NCBI GenBank assembly: GCA_017615495.1
Contig: JAGAAA010000035.1
Span: 1-13,509, forward strand
DNA: 13,509 nucleotides
From: Clostridia bacterium
GTDB lineage: Bacteria; Bacillota; Clostridia; Christensenellales; CAG-1252
Reading direction: 5' to 3'
The notes beneath the pieces were generated by a model. That model had not been told where the DNA came from. It searched no databases and worked only from the letters and a program-made list of their open reading frames with translations. The translations under genes were made by a program, and so were the position numbers. Below, one piece after another: positions 7,995 through 13,509 of this stretch (the stretch's first letter is position 1; each line of letters starts with the position of its first letter).

Positions 7995-9788
7995 ATGTGC
8001 GGGATCGTCGGGTACGTCGGGCGGAGGAACGCCGTTTCCGTTTTGCTTCGCGGGTTGAAAATGTTGGAGTATCGCGGGTACGACAGCAGCGGGGTGGCGG
8101 TGCACAACGGCGCCAATCTTTGCGTGGTAAAGCGCGCGGGGCGGCTTTGCGCCTTGGAAGAGGCTCTTTCTACGCGGGAGGTAAAAGGAAGTTGCGGCAT
8201 TGGGCACACGCGTTGGGCAACGCACGGGAGCGCCACCGACCAAAACGCCCACCCCTTCGTTTCGTCGTACGGCAAATTTGCCGTGGTGCACAACGGCATC
8301 GTTTCAAATTATCTTCAGATAGCTGCCTTTTTGCGGGAGCGGGGCGTCAGCCTTGCGTCCGATACCGACAGCGAGGTCATCGCGCATTTGATCGACTATT
8401 ACTACACGGGCGACGTACTTTCCGCCCTTTGCCGCGCTCTTTGCGATATCAAGGGGAGTTTTGCCCTCGCCGTGATCTCGGTCTACGAGCCGCACGTGTT
8501 GTACGGCGTCAGAAAGGACAGTCCTTTGGTGGTGGGAGAAGGCAAAAAAGAATTTGCGCTTTGCTCGGATATTTCCGGAATTTCCGATTTTTGCTCCCGC
8601 TTTTGCGCTTTGCAAAACGGCGAAGTCGTCCGCCTCTCCGAAGAGGGAGCGGCGCTGTTTGATTTTTACGGAAACCCACTTCCGATGCGCTTTGAAAACA
8701 GGGAGAAAGAACTCTTTGAGGACCGCGAAGAGGGGGTGGACGATATGCTGTCGGAGATCCGCAGCATCCCGGCGTCGCTTCGGCTCGGGTTTGAAAAGTT
8801 CCCCAAAGAAGAACTTCGTGCCTTTTTGAAAGAAGGCTTCAAAGAGATGCTCGTCCTCGGATGCGGCAGCGCTTATCACGCGGGACTGGTCTTTTGCGAA
8901 GCGATGCGTGAAGTGGCGGAAGTGTGCGTGCGGGCGGAGATAGCAAGCGAATTTTTGACCGAGAAGCCTTGCGTGGGGGAGGGCACCCTCGTCATAGTGG
9001 TTTCGCAAAGCGGCGAAACGGCGGATACCCTGCTTGCGGTGGAGCGCGCAAAAAAATGCGGCGCAAAGATCCTTTCGGTATGCAACGCGCGGGCCTCTTC
9101 CTTGACCCGTCTTTCGGATTTTTCCTTGATCACGCGGTGCGGCAGAGAGCGGGCGGTCGCCGCCACCAAATCTTACGTTTCGCAGGCGCAATACCTTTTG
9201 TTGATTTGCTTGGAATATGCGGATATTACGGGCAAAACAAATATTGATGAGGTTGCCCGCCTCAGGCGGGAAATTTCCCTACTTTCACAAAAAACGGAAA
9301 GCATTTGCCGCGCGGAAAAACGCCTTGAAGAGGTGGCGCTCGGTCTTAAAAACGCGGAGGCGGTTTTCTTCCTCGGAAGAAAGGGGGATCTTGCGGCGGC
9401 AAAGGAAGGAAGCTTGAAACTGAAGGAAGTCAGTTACCTGTTTTCCGAAGCGTACCCGTCGGGTGAACTCAAGCACGGCACCCTCGCGTTGATGGAAAAG
9501 GGGGTTTGGTGCGTAGTCGTCGCCACCGATCCGAGCCTTTTGCAAAAAAACGCCGCCACATTGTCGGAAGTACTCTGTCGCGGCGCTTCCGCCGTCGTGA
9601 TCACCGCCGGGTCCGCCTTGGAGGAGGCGCCGGCGGATTACGTGGTAACCGTCCCGGAGGCGGACCCCGTGGTCTCGCCCCTCTTTTCCGCCGTGGTGAT
9701 GCAGTATTTTGCTTATTTTGCCGCAAAGGCGCGCGGGTGCGACGTGGATAAGCCCCGAAATTTGGCAAAATCCGTTACGGTAGAGTGA
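7995..9788 (+). CDS. glmS: Glutamine-fructose-6-phosphate aminotransferase (isomerizing) GlmS
   Basis: Makes glucosamine-6-phosphate from fructose-6-phosphate and glutamine, the first committed step of amino-sugar synthesis; cytoplasmic. 597 residues (E. coli 609). N-terminal class II glutaminase domain (about 1-230): nucleophile Cys2 in MCGIVGYVG, HTRWATHG at 71-78, HNG at 99-101, SDTDSEV at 122-128. Two SIS sugar-isomerase domains follow: phosphate loop SQSGET at 337-342, KEVS with Glu478, ELKHG with His494, and the C-terminal PRNLAKSVTVE with Lys592, the counterparts of E. coli Glu488, His504 and Lys603. The first SIS loop is unusual: the common CGTS reads CGSA (290-293), so the serine equivalent to E. 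coli Ser303, which contacts the sugar phosphate, is Ala. The linker MLKEIxEQP motif is also changed (MLSEIRSIP). All catalytic residues are kept, so it should be active. A terminator candidate follows, so it appears to be a single-gene transcript. Confidence 0.97.
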   Translation: MCGIVGYVGRRNAVSVLLRGLKMLEYRGYDSSGVAVHNGANLCVVKRAGRLCALEEALSTREVKGSCGIGHTRWATHGSATDQNAHPFVSSYGKFAVVHNGIVSNYLQIAAFLRERGVSLASDTDSEVIAHLIDYYYTGDVLSALCRALCDIKGSFALAVISVYEPHVLYGVRKDSPLVVGEGKKEFALCSDISGISDFCSRFCALQNGEVVRLSEEGAALFDFYGNPLPMRFENREKELFEDREEGVDDMLSEIRSIPASLRLGFEKFPKEELRAFLKEGFKEMLVLGCGSAYHAGLVFCEAMREVAEVCVRAEIASEFLTEKPCVGEGTLVIVVSQSGETADTLLAVERAKKCGAKILSVCNARASSLTRLSDFSLITRCGRERAVAATKSYVSQAQYLLLICLEYADITGKTNIDEVARLRREISLLSQKTESICRAEKRLEEVALGLKNAEAVFFLGRKGDLAAAKEGSLKLKEVSYLFSEAYPSGELKHGTLALMEKGVWCVVVATDPSLLQKNAATLSEVLCRGASAVVITAGSALEEAPADYVVTVPEADPVVSPLFSAVVMQYFAYFAAKARGCDVDKPRNLAKSVTVE

Positions 9789-9793
9789 CCTTT

Positions 9794-9814
9794 CGCCGCT
9801 ATGCGGCGGCTTTT
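9794..9814 (+). terminator. Probable glmS terminator
   Basis: A 6-bp GC-only stem (CGCCGC 9794-9799, GCGGCG 9803-9808) with a TAT loop, six bases after the glmS stop, then GC and four T. The T-tract is short, so termination may be partial. A second 6-bp hairpin (9820-9825 with 9834-9839) follows but has no T-run. Confidence 0.5.
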
Positions 9815-9873
9815 CAGTCATGCGCCTTTTCGCGCGCATTAACATAGATATAATATAATTTTATTAAAAACGC

Positions 9874-9903
9874 TTTACAATCAATATTAGTTTAAGATAT
9901 AAT
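9874..9903 (+). promoter_or_regulatory. Promoter of the rpsF-ssb-rpsR operon
   Basis: TTTACA (9874-9879) and a perfect TATAAT (9898-9903) at 18-bp spacing, preceded by a very A/T-rich stretch (9841-9870) that could act as an UP element. This is the best housekeeping-sigma promoter in the window and fits a highly expressed ribosomal-protein operon. Start of transcription is expected near 9910. Confidence 0.82.
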
Positions 9904-9910
9904 ACCCGTA

Positions 9911-9967
9911 TCTGCCGAGAGTCGGCGGATTCCTTACTTTTGCTTAGAGCAAAGGTCAATTTAGTCC
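9911..9967 (+). promoter_or_regulatory. Structured rpsF leader RNA, possible autoregulatory site
   Basis: Two stem-loops fill the leader. Hairpin 1 is GCCGA/TCGGC (9914-9918, 9922-9926, GAG loop). Immediately next, an outer helix GGATT/AGTCC (9927-9931, 9963-9967, one G-U pair) encloses hairpin 2, an 8-bp stem 9937-9944 with 9948-9955 and a TAG loop. The outer helix ends three bases before the Shine-Dalgarno (9971-9977), so folding could control translation. Leaders before rpsF that bind the S6:S18 complex are known in many bacteria; I do not see the CACCG bulge I associate with them, so identity with that family is uncertain. Confidence 0.45.
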
Positions 9968-9983
9968 AAAAGGAGGTAGTAAC

Positions 9984-10265
9984 ATGAGTAAGTACGAAGT
10001 TTTGTACATTCTGAACGGTGAAGCGACCGACGAAGTCAAAACTGCTTGCGCGGATAAGTTTGCCGCTTTGGTCACCGAACTCGGTGGCAGCGTCACGACC
10101 GTCGACAAGTGGGGGATGAGAAAGTTCGCCTATCCCATCAATTACAAGACCGAAGGCTACTATGTTCTCATGAACTTCGAAGCTGCGCCCTCTGTTCCCG
10201 CAGAGCTCGAGCGTCAGATGAGAAACGACGAGAACGTGGTTCGTTACATGGTCACAAAGAAGTAA
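9984..10265 (+). CDS. rpsF: 30S ribosomal protein S6
   Basis: 93-residue S6 that binds S18 and 16S rRNA in the platform of the small subunit. Typical features: N-terminal YEVLYIL strand, the central TTVDKWGMRKFAYPINYKTEGYYV region (shown in part by WGMRKFAYPI at about 45-54) and a C-terminal strand ending RNDENVVRYMVTKK without the acidic tail seen in E. coli. Strong AGGAGGT at 9971-9977. First gene of a three-gene operon in the order usual for Firmicutes; ssb follows after 13 bases. Confidence 0.97.
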   Translation: MSKYEVLYILNGEATDEVKTACADKFAALVTELGGSVTTVDKWGMRKFAYPINYKTEGYYVLMNFEAAPSVPAELERQMRNDENVVRYMVTKK

Positions 10266-10278
10266 TCGGAGGAAATTT

Positions 10279-10674
10279 ATGAATAAAGTATTTTTAATCG
10301 GCAACCTTACCAAAGATCCCGAACTGTCCAACACCAACAACGGCATCCCCGTTTGTAAGTTCACCTTGGCCGTCAGCAGACGTTTCGGCAACACCGAGAC
10401 CGACTTCCTTCCCGTCATCGTGTGGAGGGGTCAGGCTGAGAATTGCGGCAAGTTCCTGAAGAAGGGCAGCAAGGCGGCAGTCGCAGGCTCGGTACAAACT
10501 CGTTCCTATGATGCGAACGACGGCAGCAAGCGCTACATCACCGAGATCGTTGCCGACGAAGTACAATTCCTTTCCACCAAAGGCATGGAAGGAGACGTTG
10601 CTCCCACCCCCGTGTCCGGTGACAATAGTCAGCGCATCGGCTCGGCTGTGACCGACGACGATCTCCCGTTCTGA
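10279..10674 (+). CDS. ssb: Single-stranded DNA-binding protein SSB
   Basis: 131 residues. Binds single-stranded DNA as a tetramer and recruits replication and repair proteins. The OB fold occupies about 1-105 (MNKVFLIGNLTKDPEL at the start, then FLPVIVW and the AENCGKFLKKGS region typical of the family). The C-terminal peptide DDDLPF, which docks partner proteins, is intact. The linker between OB fold and tip is only about 20 residues, shorter than the Gly/Pro-rich linkers of many SSBs. GGAGG six bases upstream of the ATG. Lies between rpsF and rpsR, the standard Gram-positive position of the primary replication SSB. Confidence 0.97.
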   Translation: MNKVFLIGNLTKDPELSNTNNGIPVCKFTLAVSRRFGNTETDFLPVIVWRGQAENCGKFLKKGSKAAVAGSVQTRSYDANDGSKRYITEIVADEVQFLSTKGMEGDVAPTPVSGDNSQRIGSAVTDDDLPF

Positions 10675-10698
10675 TTTAAGTTTAATTAGGAGATTGAA

Positions 10699-10962
10699 AT
10701 GAAAAATATCGAAGAAAAGGGCGCAAAGCGCCCGGCAAGAAAGCCCGCGAAGAAAAAGGTTTGCATCTTCTGCGTGGACAAAGTTGAAGAGATCGACTAC
10801 AAGGACGTGGCAAAACTCAGGAAGTTTATCACCGAGAGCGGCAAGATCGCTCCGAGGCGTTCCACCGGCGTTTGCGCAAAGCACCAGAGGATCCTCGCCG
10901 CCGCGATCAAGCGCGCAAGAGTGATGGCGCTCCTCCCCGAACCCGGTTCGGACAAAGAGTAA
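10699..10962 (+). CDS. rpsR: 30S ribosomal protein S18, zinc-binding (C+) form
   Basis: 87 residues. Partner of S6 in the 30S platform. A basic N-terminal tail (GAKRPARKPAKKK) is followed by the conserved IDYKDVAKLRKFI and the IAPRRSTGV / AAIKRARVMALLP blocks. Cys22, Cys25, Cys59 and His62 (CIFC and CAKH) make a CxxC...CxxH zinc site, the C+ version of S18; the S18 of Bacillus subtilis lacks these cysteines. Such C+/C- ribosomal protein pairs are linked to zinc status in other bacteria; no second copy is visible here. Last gene of the operon, with AGGAG upstream; rplI, often next in other genomes, is absent. Confidence 0.97.
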   Translation: MKNIEEKGAKRPARKPAKKKVCIFCVDKVEEIDYKDVAKLRKFITESGKIAPRRSTGVCAKHQRILAAAIKRARVMALLPEPGSDKE

Positions 10963-10970
10963 TCCGTAGG

Positions 10971-11010
10971 AAGCGCAATCAAGCATCTTGCCGAATTGCG
11001 CTTTTTCTTT
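10971..11010 (+). terminator. Terminator of the rpsF operon
   Basis: A perfect 9-bp stem AAGCGCAAT (10971-10979) with ATTGCGCTT (10995-11003) and a 15-base loop, running into TTTTT C TTT. It begins eight bases after the rpsR stop. Confidence 0.85.
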
Positions 11011-11026
11011 CGGGCAAAGCCGAAAG
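11007..11026 (+). other. Hairpin in the greA leader region
   Basis: A perfect 7-bp stem CTTTCGG (11007-11013) with CCGAAAG (11020-11026), directly after the rpsF-operon terminator and overlapping its T-tract. It has no T-run after it, so it is not a terminator itself. A smaller CGCC/GGCG hairpin lies at 11040-11051. They could stabilise the 3' or 5' end of a transcript or belong to a greA leader; function unknown. Confidence 0.4.
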
Positions 11027-11066
11027 GATAACAGCATCGCGCCTCACGGCGTAAAAAGGAGAGAGT

Positions 11067-11537
11067 ATGGAAGAGATAGTTCTTACTACGGAAGGATATA
11101 AAAAACTCGAGCAAGAGCTCGACCATTATATCAAAGTAAAAAGACCGGAAGCGGCGGAGAAAGTTAAGCTCGCGCGTGAATTCGGCGACCTCAGCGAAAA
11201 CGCGGAATACGATGCGGCTAAGGACGAACAAGGTATCGTCGAAGCGCGTATCCGTGAACTTGAGGAGACCTTGAAGCGCGCCAAGATCATCGACGGCGAA
11301 GCGATCGATACGACGGTGGTCAGCGTGGGCTGCTTTGTCAAGCTCCACGACCTTGAGTACGACGAGAAGGACGAATTCAAGATCGTCGGTAGCGCGGAGG
11401 CAAATTACGCAGAGCGTAAGATCTCCAACGAATCCGTTCTCGGAGCGGCGTTGCTCGGCCACAAAAAGAACGACGTCGTTGAGGTCAGGGCACCGGCGGG
11501 CGTGAGTCAGTTTAAGATACTGAATATCCGCAAGTAA
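11067..11537 (+). CDS. greA: Transcription elongation factor GreA
   Basis: 156 residues (E. coli GreA 158). Enters the secondary channel of RNA polymerase and triggers cleavage of backtracked RNA. The N-terminal antiparallel coiled coil (about 8-76) carries the tip motif GDLSENAEYDAAK with Asp41 and Glu44, the acidic residues that hold the catalytic metal. The C-terminal FKBP-like domain (about 80-156) ends in KNDVVEVRAPAG and FKILNI, typical for the family. AGGAGAG upstream of the ATG. I see no clear promoter in the 60 bases between the preceding terminator and greA, so it depends on read-through or a poorly matching promoter. The greA-lysS order recurs in Clostridia. Confidence 0.97.
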   Translation: MEEIVLTTEGYKKLEQELDHYIKVKRPEAAEKVKLAREFGDLSENAEYDAAKDEQGIVEARIRELEETLKRAKIIDGEAIDTTVVSVGCFVKLHDLEYDEKDEFKIVGSAEANYAERKISNESVLGAALLGHKKNDVVEVRAPAGVSQFKILNIRK

Positions 11538-11543
11538 CACGAC

Positions 11544-11577
11544 ACGCATTCGCCTCGCCGCGAATGCGTATTTTTTT
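11544..11577 (+). terminator. Strong intrinsic terminator between greA and lysS
   Basis: A 10-bp perfect stem (11544-11553 with 11560-11569), a 6-base loop, one A and seven T (11571-11577), seven bases after the greA stop. It lies only 43 bases before lysS. Confidence 0.92.
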
Positions 11578-11610
11578 GGCGGAAAGGGTAGCCCCTTCCC
11601 GCGCCATTTC

Positions 11611-11617
11611 GGAGGAA
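11611..11617 (+). promoter_or_regulatory. Ribosome binding site that fixes the lysS start
   Basis: GGAGGAA, three bases before the ATG at 11621. The earlier in-frame ATG at 11564 lies inside the terminator hairpin and would add 19 residues unlike LysRS, so it is rejected as a start. Confidence 0.9.
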
Positions 11618-11620
11618 ACT

Positions 11621-13105
11621 ATGGCAGAAGAAAACGTTATGACAGAAAACATATCCGAAGCAAAGCAAGTCAGGATGCAAAAGCTTGCCGCCTTGGTTCA
11701 GGCGGGGCAGGACCCCTTCGTCGAGGTCAAATTCGACAAGACGCATTCCTCTAAGGAGATCAAGGACAACGCCGACGCTTTGAACGAAAAGGAAGTCACC
11801 ATTGCGGGCAGGCTGGTTTCCCGCCGCGTGATGGGCAAGGCGAGCTTTGCTCACGTCTTGGACGGCGAAGGCAAAATTCAGATCTACGTTCGTCGCGACG
11901 ACATCGGCGAAGCGGAATATATGGCGTTCAAGCAGCTGGACATCGGCGATATCATCGGCGTCAGCGGCTTCGTGTTCCGTACGCAGACCGGTGAGATCAG
12001 CGTGCACGCAAAGTCCTACAAGCTTCTCAGCAAGTCGCTTTTGCCCCTTCCCGAGAAGTTCCACGGCTTGCAGGATACCGATCTTAGGTACCGCCAACGC
12101 TACGTTGACCTGATCGCCAACCCCGAAGTGAAGGAAGTTTTCATCAAGAGGAGCAAGATCATTTCCACCATCCGTGAAGTCTTGGACAAAAAGGGCTTTA
12201 TCGAGGTGGAGACCCCCGTTTTGAACACCCTTGCCGGCGGCGCCAACGCTCGCCCCTTCGTCACCCATCACAACACCCTCGATATCGATATGTATATGCG
12301 TATCGCGACGGAGCTTCACCTCAAGAGGTGCATCGTCGGCGGGTTTGAAAAGGTGTACGAGATCGGCAGACAGTTCCGCAACGAAGGCATGGACACCAAG
12401 CACAACCCCGAATTTACCACGATCGAGCTGTATCAAGCGTACGTGGATTACAACGAGATGATGCGCATCACCGAGGAGCTTTATACCGCCGCGGCGATGA
12501 AGGTAAACGGCTCTTTGGATCTTGTCTATCAAGGGCAGGAGCTTCACCTCCAAACCCCGTGGGAGCGCCTTACGATGGTGGAAGCGGTCAAGAAGTACAC
12601 CGGGTTGGACTTTGACAACGACAGCCTCGACACCTTGATCGAGCGCGGTAACAAGATGGGGCTTGATATGCCCGCGGATACCTCGTGGGGCAACGCCCTT
12701 TACAACATCTTCGACGCCTTCGTTGAAGAGAAGTTGATGGGCCCGGTGTTCATCACCGATTACCCGGTAGAGGTCAGCCCGCTCGCAAAGAGAAAGCCTT
12801 CCGACCCGCGCCTTACCGAGCGCTTTGAGTTCTTTATCTTCGCATCCGAAGGCGGCAACGCGTTCAGCGAGCTCAACGATCCGTTGGATCAACGCAAGCG
12901 TTTTGAAGCCCAAATGGCGGCAAAAGCCAAGGGCGACGAGGAAGCGCAACCCTACGACGAGGATTTCTGCACCGCGCTTGAGTACGGTATGCCCCCGACG
13001 GGCGGTCTTGGCATCGGCATCGACAGGATGGTGATGTTCCTTACCGATTCCCGCTCCATCCGCGACGTCCTTCTCTTCCCGACCATGAAGCCGGAGAAAA
13101 AGTAG
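11621..13105 (+). CDS. lysS: Lysyl-tRNA synthetase, class II
   Basis: 494 residues, normal for bacterial class II LysRS. Charges tRNA-Lys with lysine in the cytoplasm. The anticodon-binding OB fold is at about 58-135 (VTIAGRLVSRRVMGKASF). RYRQRYVDL at 156-164 and motif 1 around GFIEVETPVL (192-201) lead into the catalytic core. GGANARPF (206-213) is a LysRS signature; motif 2 is FRNEGMD...HNPEFT (252-266); motif 3 is GLGIGIDR (462-469). The lysine-specific tail LLFPTMKPE is present. Downstream of greA but separated by a strong terminator; gltX follows nine bases after the stop, so the two synthetases are co-transcribed. Confidence 0.98.
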   Translation: MAEENVMTENISEAKQVRMQKLAALVQAGQDPFVEVKFDKTHSSKEIKDNADALNEKEVTIAGRLVSRRVMGKASFAHVLDGEGKIQIYVRRDDIGEAEYMAFKQLDIGDIIGVSGFVFRTQTGEISVHAKSYKLLSKSLLPLPEKFHGLQDTDLRYRQRYVDLIANPEVKEVFIKRSKIISTIREVLDKKGFIEVETPVLNTLAGGANARPFVTHHNTLDIDMYMRIATELHLKRCIVGGFEKVYEIGRQFRNEGMDTKHNPEFTTIELYQAYVDYNEMMRITEELYTAAAMKVNGSLDLVYQGQELHLQTPWERLTMVEAVKKYTGLDFDNDSLDTLIERGNKMGLDMPADTSWGNALYNIFDAFVEEKLMGPVFITDYPVEVSPLAKRKPSDPRLTERFEFFIFASEGGNAFSELNDPLDQRKRFEAQMAAKAKGDEEAQPYDEDFCTALEYGMPPTGGLGIGIDRMVMFLTDSRSIRDVLLFPTMKPEKK

Positions 13106-13114
13106 GAGCATATT

Positions 13115-13509
13115 ATGGAAGTAAGAACCAGATTCGCACCCAGCCCCACGGGCTTTATGCACATCGGAAACCTGCGTACCGCGCTTTACGCGTATCTTTA
13201 CGCAAAGGCAAACGGCGGTAAGTTCATCATCCGCATCGAGGATACCGACCAAGGTCGTTACGTCGAAGGGGCGGTGGACGTCATTTTCAACACGCTCCGC
13301 GAGGCGGGCATCGATTACGACGAGGGCCCCGGCAAGGAAGTGGGCGGCTACCCCTACGTGCAAAGTCAACGTAAGGAGATCTACAAAAAGTACGCTGAGG
13401 AACTGATCGCCAAAGGCGGCGCCTATTACTGCTTCTGCAAGGGCCGCGATATGACGGACGGCGGCACGCAAAAGTACGACAAGCGTTGCTTGCGCCTTTC
13501 CAAAGAGGA
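13115..13509 (+). CDS. gltX: Glutamyl-tRNA synthetase, N-terminal part (cut by window end)
   Basis: The frame stays open to the window end; 131 residues are visible of about 480-500 expected. Class I synthetase that charges tRNA-Glu. RFAPSPTGFMHIGNLRTAL (6-24) holds the HIGH-type motif as HIGN, followed by IRIEDTDQGR (39-48), which is typical of GluRS. Cys106 and Cys108 (CFC) and Cys125 match positions of the zinc site of E. coli GluRS (Cys98, Cys100, Cys125). The ATG at 13115 is preceded by AGGAG (13104-13108), which overlaps the lysS stop codon, indicating coupled expression. Whether it also charges tRNA-Gln cannot be judged from this fragment. Confidence 0.95.
   Translation, partial: MEVRTRFAPSPTGFMHIGNLRTALYAYLYAKANGGKFIIRIEDTDQGRYVEGAVDVIFNTLREAGIDYDEGPGKEVGGYPYVQSQRKEIYKKYAEELIAKGGAYYCFCKGRDMTDGGTQKYDKRCLRLSKE

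Noticed and set aside
7631..8662. Plus-strand open frame of 343 codons across glmM and glmS
   Set aside because: It is Arg-rich and overlaps two enzymes with full sets of catalytic motifs; a frame shadow.
11004..11066. Promoter for greA
   Set aside because: No acceptable -35/-10 pair; GATAAC near 11027 is poor and lacks a partner at normal spacing.
11538..11620. T-box leader for lysS
   Set aside because: The gap is too short and shows no T-box consensus; the hairpin is an ordinary terminator close to the greA stop.
11507..13471. Minus-strand open frame of 654 codons opposite lysS and gltX
   Set aside because: It lies wholly opposite two certain synthetase genes, has no Shine-Dalgarno and a low-complexity, His/Val/Asp-rich translation typical of an antisense shadow of GC-rich coding DNA.

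Overview
The window looks like a chromosomal segment of a Bacillota (Firmicutes) bacterium, most likely an uncultured member of Clostridia with moderately GC-rich DNA. The evidence is strong AGGAGG-type ribosome binding sites, the Gram-positive arrangements rpsF-ssb-rpsR and greA-lysS, short intergenic gaps with classic hairpin-plus-T-tract terminators, and a very large repetitive surface-type protein. The placement is an inference from gene order and style, not from a database comparison.

Layout. (1) Positions 1-6587, plus strand: the 3' part of a giant cell-surface-type protein of at least 1729 residues whose start lies outside the window, then, nine bases later, a 461-residue single-pass membrane protein of unknown function. 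They form one transcription unit that ends at a perfect hairpin at 6601-6624. (2) Positions 6630-9788: glmM (minus strand) and glmS (plus strand), divergent from an 84-base spacer. They encode consecutive steps of amino-sugar supply for peptidoglycan (fructose-6-P to glucosamine-6-P by GlmS, then glucosamine-1-P by GlmM). The spacer has no room for a glmS ribozyme. (3) Positions 9789-10962: a clear promoter, a structured leader, then rpsF, ssb and rpsR, ended by a terminator. (4) Positions 11067-13509: greA, a strong terminator, lysS, and the 5' part of gltX, cut by the window edge.

The right half is housekeeping: cell-wall precursor supply, ribosome and replication proteins, transcript-cleavage factor and tRNA charging. 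The left half is the least understood part. It is a giant protein with N-terminal beta-rich repeats, about nine Ig-like repeats each built around a Trp-Asp type motif, and MBG-like C-terminal domains, co-expressed with a membrane protein that probably places its unknown domain outside the cell. I saw no tRNA or rRNA genes, CRISPR arrays, insertion sequences or integration sites. Stretches not described below are intergenic gaps under 200 bases.
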